Source: an uncultured Lachnospiraceae bacterium
Lineage (GTDB): Bacteria > Bacillota > Clostridia > Lachnospirales > Lachnospiraceae
DNA: 64,000 nucleotides
Reading direction: 5' to 3'
Assembly (NCBI GenBank): GCA_910583895.1
Contig: CAJTYJ010000002.1
Coordinates: 93,033 to 157,032, forward strand
Positions within the stretch are counted from its first letter, which is position 1; each line of letters begins with the position of its first letter. The notes beneath the pieces were generated by a model. That model searched no databases. It was not told the DNA's origin and saw nothing but the letters and a program-made list of their open reading frames with translations. Of this stretch, positions 58,502-64,000 are shown in pieces. Made by a program: the position numbers and the translations under genes.

Positions 58502-59779
58502 CTATCGGCAAAGGTGTTCCAGATCTTCGTAAAAACCGGGATAACTGATGCGGACGCAGTCGGCCCCCTGGATGAAAGTCTCACCATCCGCGGCCAGGGC
58601 TGTGACAGCGAACGTCATGGCGATGCGGTGATCCAGCCGGCTGTCAATGACAGCACCGTGAAGTGCAGATCCGCCTTCAATGATCATACCATCTTCGGTG
58701 GCAGTGATGCGGGCGCCCATGGCACTTAGATTTTTTACCATCACGTCGATGCGGTTGGATTCTTTGACTTTCAGCTCCTGGGCGTCCCTGATGACTGTGG
58801 TGCCTTCTGCGAAGCAGGCAAGGGCAGCTACTACCGGCAGCTCGTCGATCAGCGTAGGGATGAGGGCTCCGCCTACGGTGGTGCCATGAAGACTGCTGTG
58901 CCGGACCAGCAGATCTGCGGTGGGTTCTCCGTTTTCATAATCTTCATTTAATAACGTGATATCCGCTCCCATATCCCGGCATACGTGTAAGATACCGTCT
59001 CTGGTCGGATTGATTCCGACATTCTTGATCAGGATCTCAGAGTTTGGGACAATCAGTCCTGCTGCGATAAAATAGGCGGCGGAAGAAATATCTCCAGGCA
59101 CCCGGATTTCCTGGGATAATAGCCGGGGGTTCGGCTGGATCGTAGCGGTGGTGCCTTCGCTTTTGACAGAGGCTCCAAAATTCCGAAGCATAAGTTCAGA
59201 ATGATTTCGGGACAGATAAGGTTCTGTCACACTGGTAGGTCCGTCTGCGTAAAGTCCGGCAAGGAGAATACAGGATTTGACCTGCGCGGAGGCAACAGGA
59301 GAACGGTAGTGAATGCCGTGCAGGGGAGCACTCCTGATCCGAAGGGGGGCGCATCCATTGCCGCGCAGACTTTCGATCTGAGCACCCATCTGCCCAAGGG
59401 GATCCATAATCCTCTTCATGGGCCGGGTCTGAATGGATGCATCTCCATTTAGTTCCGTGGAAAAAGGCTGCCCGGCCAGGATTCCGCAGATCAGGCGGGT
59501 AGTGGTTCCGCTGTTGCCTGTATCCAGAGGACCGGCGGGGGCCCTTAGTCCATGGAGTCCTTTGCCGTGGATCAGGATCTCACCAGGATCGTTTTCGATG
59601 GGGATGCCCAGTTTTTCAAAGCAGGCGATGGTGGAAAGACAGTCTGCACCCTGAAGAAAATTGGTTACGCGGGTGGTTCCTTCCGAGAGGGCGCCGAACA
59701 TGACGGCGCGGTGGGAGATGCTCTTATCTCCCGGGACTGTGACGGTCCCTTTCAGCGGGTTTCCTTTTTGAAATTTCAT
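58502..59779 (-). CDS. aroA: 3-Phosphoshikimate 1-carboxyvinyltransferase (EPSP synthase)
   Basis: Sixth step of the shikimate pathway. 425 residues with GDKSISHRAVMFGALSEG, the PEP-site LDTGNSGTTTRL, ASAQVKSCILLAGLYA, GDISSAAYFIAA and the catalytic Asp in LIDELPV. Its G-S-G-T-T-T-R-L sequence is the class I/II hallmark near the glyphosate site; the class was not assigned. It lies 38 bases downstream of tyrA in the same direction, forming a tyrA-aroA pair. Confidence 0.97.
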   Translation of the reverse strand: MKFQKGNPLKGTVTVPGDKSISHRAVMFGALSEGTTRVTNFLQGADCLSTIACFEKLGIPIENDPGEILIHGKGLHGLRAPAGPLDTGNSGTTTRLICGILAGQPFSTELNGDASIQTRPMKRIMDPLGQMGAQIESLRGNGCAPLRIRSAPLHGIHYRSPVASAQVKSCILLAGLYADGPTSVTEPYLSRNHSELMLRNFGASVKSEGTTATIQPNPRLLSQEIRVPGDISSAAYFIAAGLIVPNSEILIKNVGINPTRDGILHVCRDMGADITLLNEDYENGEPTADLLVRHSSLHGTTVGGALIPTLIDELPVVAALACFAEGTTVIRDAQELKVKESNRIDVMVKNLSAMGARITATEDGMIIEGGSALHGAVIDSRLDHRIAMTFAVTALAADGETFIQGADCVRISYPGFYEDLEHLCR

Positions 59780-59817
59780 AGAGGTCTCCTTATTTTTGTT
59801 TTCGTGGTTGTTAAAAC

Positions 59818-60906
59818 TTAACGTTCATAAATTACATAATGGTATTTTCTTAAAAGTTCTGCCGCCTGCTTCATGGCCTGTTCATCGTAAAATTCGATGC
59901 GCAGGACGGCCTCGATAAATTCCCGGCTGTGGACAATGCCGATATTTTTCAAACTGATCTGATTACTGGCAAGGATCGTTGCCAGGGTGGCGATACCGCC
60001 GACTTCGTCCACCATGTCGCAGTAGATCTCATAGATTCGCTGCAGAGGACCGCTGCCTTTTTGCGGGAGGCTGTTGCGGTACTCCCGGGAGGTTTCGAAT
60101 AACTGATAGACGGCGTTTGCTTCTGCATGATCCAGCTGTTGACGGATCCGGGTGAGAGATTTTATGTATGTTTCTAATATAGAAGAGATGTTTTCCCGGT
60201 TCGTCATACAGATCTGCTCCCACATCTCCGGAGAAGAGGAGGCGATTCTTGTGATATCCTTAAAACCTCCTGCAGCGACCAGCTTCATGATTTCGTCCTC
60301 GGTGTCCGATTCGCGAATCAGATTGACCAGAGAGGAAGCGATGATATGGGGCAGATGACTGATGCCGGCAGTTACATAATCGTGGGTTTTAAAATCCATT
60401 ACCAAAGGCAGCGCTTTCAGACTTTTTACAAAATCCTGGTACTGCTTTACGGCATCCTGGGGGACTTTCTGGGTGGGGGTGATGACATAATAGGCATTTT
60501 CAATCAGGATTCGTTTGGAATTGGCATAGCCTGTCTTTTCGGAGCCCGCCATTGGATGCCCGCCGATAAAGTTAGCTTCCATATCAAGCTTTGCCACCCG
60601 GGCGTGGATGTCCGATTTGGTACTTCCCACATCTGTGATGATACAGGAAGGGGCAATCACCGGTTTCAGTTTTTTTAAATATTCTGCATTGCTGCTTACC
60701 GGGGCACACAAGAAAATATAATCACAGCTTCCAAAATCTTCATCTATATCATCCGGTATCCGGTTGATGACTCCGTCCCGGACAGCCTGTTCTAAGGTGG
60801 CACGGGTGCGGGAGCTGGCAAGGATTTCTGACTCCGGATAAAAATGACGGACAGCTCTGGCGATGGAGCCGCCAATGAGCCCAAGTCCGATAAAACCGAT
60901 CTTCAT
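59818..60906 (-). CDS. tyrA: Prephenate dehydrogenase with C-terminal ACT domain
   Basis: Oxidative decarboxylation of prephenate to 4-hydroxyphenylpyruvate for tyrosine. About 362 residues: Rossmann loop GFIGLGLIGGSIARAV, IGGHPMAGSEKTGYANS, and HLPHIIASSLVNL in the helical dimerisation region. Residues about 295-362 are an ACT domain (VDEVGGIATLATILASNQISLKNIGI) for feedback control. A second ATG two codons upstream is possible but sits too close to AAAGGAG. The leader carries a 12-bp palindrome. Confidence 0.94.
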   Translation of the reverse strand: MKIGFIGLGLIGGSIARAVRHFYPESEILASSRTRATLEQAVRDGVINRIPDDIDEDFGSCDYIFLCAPVSSNAEYLKKLKPVIAPSCIITDVGSTKSDIHARVAKLDMEANFIGGHPMAGSEKTGYANSKRILIENAYYVITPTQKVPQDAVKQYQDFVKSLKALPLVMDFKTHDYVTAGISHLPHIIASSLVNLIRESDTEDEIMKLVAAGGFKDITRIASSSPEMWEQICMTNRENISSILETYIKSLTRIRQQLDHAEANAVYQLFETSREYRNSLPQKGSGPLQRIYEIYCDMVDEVGGIATLATILASNQISLKNIGIVHSREFIEAVLRIEFYDEQAMKQAAELLRKYHYVIYER

Positions 60907-60918
60907 ATTCATTCTCCT

Positions 60919-60930
60919 TTAACGCGTTAA
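60919..60930. promoter_or_regulatory. 12-bp palindrome in the tyrA leader, candidate operator
   Basis: Perfect TTAACGCGTTAA directly upstream of the tyrA ribosome site and about 15 bases downstream of a minus-strand -10-like TATACT (60937-60942). No matching second copy was found near leuS. Confidence 0.35.
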
Positions 60931-61018
60931 TGTATTAAGTATAGCATGATTTGCGGAAAATGGGAAGAGCAGAAAAAATGAAGGGATACAACTTTTAGAG
61001 TAAGAACCCGGAAAAAGT

Positions 61019-61047
61019 TTGACAAATTTTAGTGGTTATATTACACT
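61019..61047 (+). promoter_or_regulatory. leuS promoter
   Basis: -35 TTGACA, 17-base spacer, -10 TACACT, 92 bases before ATG 61140. The leader holds one stem TGTGACC / GGTCACA (61072-61102); no T-box sequence is present. Confidence 0.7.
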
Positions 61048-61139
61048 GATATCGTTATGAAAAGAAAGCGGTGTGACCGTTTGAATCGGTGGAATGGTCA
61101 CAAAGCAGCTGCTTCAGATAGACAGGAGGGCATATAATA

Positions 61140-63542
61140 ATGAAACATAATTTCCGGAAGATAGAAGGAAAGTGGCAGCAGAAATGGGAGGAGGCCGGGA
61201 TCTTCAAGGCGGTGGACGGCAGTGACAAGCCGAAATTCTACGGTCTTGTGGAATTTCCCTATCCCAGCGGAGCCGGTATGCACGTAGGACATATCAAGGC
61301 CTATTCCAGCCTGGAGGTGATCTCCAGAAAGCGCAGGATGGAGGGTTACAATGTGCTGTTCCCCATCGGGTTTGACGCGTTCGGACTGCCCACGGAGAAC
61401 TATGCCATCAAGACCGGAACGCATCCCCGGAAGATTACAGATGACAACATTGCAAAATTTACGGATCAGTTAAAGAAGGTGGGCTTTTCCTTTGACTGGG
61501 ACCGGGTGATTGATACGACGGATGAGGACTATTATAAATGGACCCAGTGGATTTTCTTAAAGCTTTTTGAGCATGGACTGGTATTTCGCAGTACGGCGCT
61601 GGTCAACTACTGTCCGTCCTGTAAGGTGGTACTGTCCAATGAGGACAGCCAGGGCGGAAAGTGCGACATCTGCCACAGTGATGTGATCCAGAAATCCAAG
61701 GATGTATGGTATCTGAAGATCACCGAGTATGCGGACAAGCTGCTGGCAGGACTGGAGGATGTGGACTACCCGGCCAATGTAAAGCAGCAGCAGGTGAACT
61801 GGATCGGAAAATCCACCGGAGCTTTTGTGAACTTCAAACTGGAGGGCGCAGAGGAAGAGCTGGAGGTCTATACGACCAGACCGGATACCCTGTTCGGCGT
61901 GACCTTTATGGTCATCGCTCCGGAGCATCCGCTGATTGATGAGAATAAAGATCACATCGCAAATATGGACGCCATCGAGGCTTACCGGACCGAGTGTGCG
62001 AAGAAGACCGAATTTGAGCGTACCCAGCTGGTTAAGGACAAGACCGGCGTGAAGATCGACGGCATCGAGGCGGTCAATCCCATCACCGGTAAGAAGATCC
62101 CTGTTTTCATCGCTGACTATGTCATGATGGGATATGGTACCGGAGCCATCATGGGTGTGCCGGCCCACGACCAGCGTGACTATGAGTTTGCGAAGAAATT
62201 CGGGGCGGAAATCGTCGAAGTCATCAAAGGAGGGGACATCTCCGTGGAAGCTTACGCAGGCGACGGAGAGATGGTCAATTCTGATTTCCTGAACGGCTAT
62301 ACCAATAAGAAGGAATCCATCGCCCGGATGCTGACGGAGATTGAAAAACGCGGCATCGGACATGCGGGCGTTCAGTTCAAGATGAAGGACTGGGCTTTCA
62401 ACCGCCAGCGTTACTGGGGAGAACCGATTCCCATCATTCACTGCGACGACTGCGGCGTTGTGCCGGTTCCCTATGAAGATCTGCCTCTTCGGCTGCCGAA
62501 GGTGGAGAATTTTGAGCCGGGTGCAGAGGGAGAATCTCCGCTGGCGAAGATCGAGTCCTTTGTAAACTGCACCTGTCCGAAATGCGGAAAGAAAGCAAGA
62601 CGTGAGACGGATACCATGCCCCAGTGGGCGGGTTCCTCCTGGTATTTCTTAAGATACATTGACCCGCACAATGAGAATGCGCTGGCAGATCCGGAGAAAT
62701 TAAAATACTGGATGCCGGTGGACTGGTACAACGGCGGTATGGAGCATGTGACCAGACACGTGATTTATTCCCGGTTCTGGCATCATTTCCTGTATGACAT
62801 CGGGGTAGTTAATACGCCGGAACCCTATGCAAAGCGATCCATTCAGGGTCTGATCCTCGGACCGGACGGGGACAAGATGAGCAAGTCCAAGGGGAATGTA
62901 GTGGATCCGCTGGATATTGTCAAAGATTACGGTGCTGACACACTCAGAACATACGTTCTGTTCATGGGAGACTACAGCGCAGCGACGCCCTGGAATGACA
63001 ATGCGGTCAAAGGCTGCAAGCGTTTCCTGGAACGGGTATCCGGTTTTACGGATCTGATTTCCGAGGACAAGGAGACTCAGAAGCTGGAGACGCCGTTCCA
63101 CAAGACGATTAAGAAAGTGTCGTCCGATCTGGAGGATATGAAGTTCAATACGGCGATCGCGGCGCTTATGACGCTGACCAATGACATTTACAATGTGGGA
63201 AAGATCAGCAAAGAGCAGGTGCAGATCTTTGCAAAGCTTCTCTGTCCCATTGCGCCCCATGTGTGTGAGGAAATCTGGGAAGTGACCGGCGGAGAAGGAT
63301 TCCTGTCCCTGCAGCCCTGGCCTCAGTATGAGGAGAGCAAGACCGTGGATGCCCAGACTGAGATCGGCGTGCAGATCAACGGCAAGCTCCGCGGGACCGT
63401 TGTGATTCCCACCAGTGCGGAGAAAGAAGAGGTATTTGCCATCGCCAAAGCAGATGCGAGGATTGCATCCCTGACCGAGGGTAAGACCTTTGTAAAAGAG
63501 ATCTATGTGCCGGGCCGGGTTGTGAATTTTGTGGTGAAATAA
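61140..63542 (+). CDS. leuS: Leucyl-tRNA synthetase
   Basis: Class I synthetase charging leucine tRNA. 800 residues: HVGH (48-51) as the HIGH motif within YPSGAGMHVGHIKAY, zinc-type CPSCKVVLSNEDSQGGKCDIC, the CP1 editing domain with TTRPDTLFGVTFMV and GYGTGAIMGVPAHDQRD, KMSKS at 579-583, and the C-terminal domain. AGGAGGG precedes the ATG. Length is normal for bacteria. Confidence 0.97.
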   Translation: MKHNFRKIEGKWQQKWEEAGIFKAVDGSDKPKFYGLVEFPYPSGAGMHVGHIKAYSSLEVISRKRRMEGYNVLFPIGFDAFGLPTENYAIKTGTHPRKITDDNIAKFTDQLKKVGFSFDWDRVIDTTDEDYYKWTQWIFLKLFEHGLVFRSTALVNYCPSCKVVLSNEDSQGGKCDICHSDVIQKSKDVWYLKITEYADKLLAGLEDVDYPANVKQQQVNWIGKSTGAFVNFKLEGAEEELEVYTTRPDTLFGVTFMVIAPEHPLIDENKDHIANMDAIEAYRTECAKKTEFERTQLVKDKTGVKIDGIEAVNPITGKKIPVFIADYVMMGYGTGAIMGVPAHDQRDYEFAKKFGAEIVEVIKGGDISVEAYAGDGEMVNSDFLNGYTNKKESIARMLTEIEKRGIGHAGVQFKMKDWAFNRQRYWGEPIPIIHCDDCGVVPVPYEDLPLRLPKVENFEPGAEGESPLAKIESFVNCTCPKCGKKARRETDTMPQWAGSSWYFLRYIDPHNENALADPEKLKYWMPVDWYNGGMEHVTRHVIYSRFWHHFLYDIGVVNTPEPYAKRSIQGLILGPDGDKMSKSKGNVVDPLDIVKDYGADTLRTYVLFMGDYSAATPWNDNAVKGCKRFLERVSGFTDLISEDKETQKLETPFHKTIKKVSSDLEDMKFNTAIAALMTLTNDIYNVGKISKEQVQIFAKLLCPIAPHVCEEIWEVTGGEGFLSLQPWPQYEESKTVDAQTEIGVQINGKLRGTVVIPTSAEKEEVFAIAKADARIASLTEGKTFVKEIYVPGRVVNFVVK

Positions 63543-63574
63543 TGGCTGAACAATAAAAAGTTCATAAACATGTA

Positions 63575-63610
63575 AATCCCCGGGGAGTGCAAGTCTCCGG
63601 GGATTTTTTT
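63575..63610 (+). terminator. Terminator after leuS
   Basis: Twelve-base arms AATCCCCGGGGA / TCTCCGGGGATT with one G-U pair, seven-base loop, seven T. Confidence 0.88.
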
Positions 63611-63752
63611 CAATTTATTTAAAAAAGTAAAAGATAATGCACGAAAGAAGATTCGGAAATTTAAAATTATACAGGATAATGCGACGGAATGTAATATAGA
63701 AATCGTAAATGTTGAATCTGAATGAAAGGCTGGCTTAATTGGAGGTGACTAA

Positions 63753-63956
63753 ATGTCAGAAAAAAACGTATATGAAATTATGCATATGGATAGAAGAGTT
63801 GCAAAAATAAATCATTCCGGACAATGTAAAATATATTATAAGTCATTTATGCCATATAATTTATATTTGGAAGAAGCTCAAGATATTGATACGTTAGTCA
63901 ATAATATTACAAACTTCAATTATTGGTGCGCAACAAGAGTTTTTACTTTACTGTGA
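63753..63956 (+). CDS. Short AT-rich ORF, possible HipA-like N-terminal fragment
   Basis: 67 residues with a strong GGAGGTG before the ATG. Base composition is clearly more AT-rich than anything else in the window. The opening EIMHMDRRVAKI and the ending YWCATRVFTLL recall, from memory only, the N-terminal region of clostridial HipA-like kinase proteins that start near IMHKDIPVA and read W-x-x-x-R. It ends in TGA; no continuation was found in the 44 bases left. It could be a complete small protein, the first gene of a horizontally acquired segment, or a truncated gene. The 210-base gap before it is AT-rich and, apart from the leuS terminator, empty. Confidence 0.45.
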   Translation: MSEKNVYEIMHMDRRVAKINHSGQCKIYYKSFMPYNLYLEEAQDIDTLVNNITNFNYWCATRVFTLL

Positions 63957-64000
63957 AACATAATCTTCCGGGTAGCCAAAAAAGCGCAAACTTCCCCTAT

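Noticed and set aside
61048..61139. T-box before leuS
   Set aside because: The leader is only about 90 bases and has no GGTGG-type T-box sequence or specifier loop; only one simple stem is present.
61557..62441. 294-residue antisense frame within leuS
   Set aside because: Pure shadow of leuS codon usage.
1..64000. tRNA or rRNA genes, integrase and attachment sites, insertion sequences
   Set aside because: No cloverleaf with a GTTCGAAT-type arm, no rRNA sequence and no transposase or integrase ORF was recognised on either strand.

Overview
The window reads as a chromosomal segment of a Gram-positive anaerobe of the Clostridia, most probably a Lachnospiraceae-type gut bacterium. This is inferred from the ylxM-ffh-rpsP-khpA-rimM-trmD-rplS-lepB-rbgA-lepB-rnhB-yraN gene order, a Gly-rich SD sequence before nearly every gene, T-box leaders on leuA and pheST, a Firmicutes-type 6S RNA, SpoIID, CotH and SleB-like proteins, meso-diaminopimelate dehydrogenase and an ATP-type PEP carboxykinase. 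Most of the window is housekeeping sequence of moderate GC. Only the last 400 bases turn clearly AT-rich. I saw no rRNA or tRNA gene, CRISPR array, transposase or integrase.

Layout, left to right. 1-7.6 kb: end of a DUF362 protein, hflX, a GNAT acetyltransferase, map, three tandem hairpin-forming repeats of about 102 bp, a FliB-type Cys-cluster protein, ddh, and a reverse-strand DUF885 metallopeptidase lipoprotein. 7.7-17.3 kb: a secreted thioredoxin-like/CAP/Ig/FN3 protein; a pyrimidine salvage operon (udp-cdd-deoB, turning cytidine and uridine into ribose 5-phosphate); an SprA-type HExxH protein followed by a fragment of a uracil-DNA glycosylase; then an XRE repressor divergent from an MBOAT O-acyltransferase and its SGNH-like partner, which carries an apparently rearranged ILEI/FAM3-like domain. 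17.4-25.5 kb: the SRP / ribosome biogenesis / protein export cluster, including one active signal peptidase I and one paralog that has lost both catalytic residues. 25.6-36.2 kb: nagBA, prs on the reverse strand, DUF512-der-plsY-gpsA-homocysteine methyltransferase, and ilvN-ilvC. 36.3-47.5 kb: two cell-surface membrane proteins, an octapeptide-repeat protein, T-box(Leu)-leuA, an SleB-like hydrolase, thrC and pckA. 47.7-56.9 kb: 6S RNA, SpoIID-like, YihY, T-box(Phe)-pheS-pheT, a CotH-like protein and queA. 57-64 kb: a promoter-terminator unit that may be a small RNA, udk, a 42-residue lipoprotein with a long leader, tyrA-aroA, leuS, and an AT-rich unknown ORF at the right edge.

Amino-acid biosynthesis is a theme (ddh, ilvN, ilvC, leuA, thrC, aroA, tyrA). 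Leucine control is visible directly as a T-box with a CUC specifier before leuA, and phenylalanine control as a T-box with a UUC specifier before pheST. Both T-box terminators are followed at once by GC-rich intergenic elements that look related. A second full-length copy of the leuA-linked element lies before nagB, and a short degenerate copy just downstream shows a compensatory base-pair change.

The observations I would follow first are the catalytically dead signal peptidase, the rearranged ILEI-like domain in the MBOAT partner, the tandem hairpin repeats at 3.2-3.5 kb, the dispersed structured element, the in-frame 24-bp repeats at 39.8 kb, and the putative small RNA at 57.0 kb. All family names are recognition from memory; no search was run.
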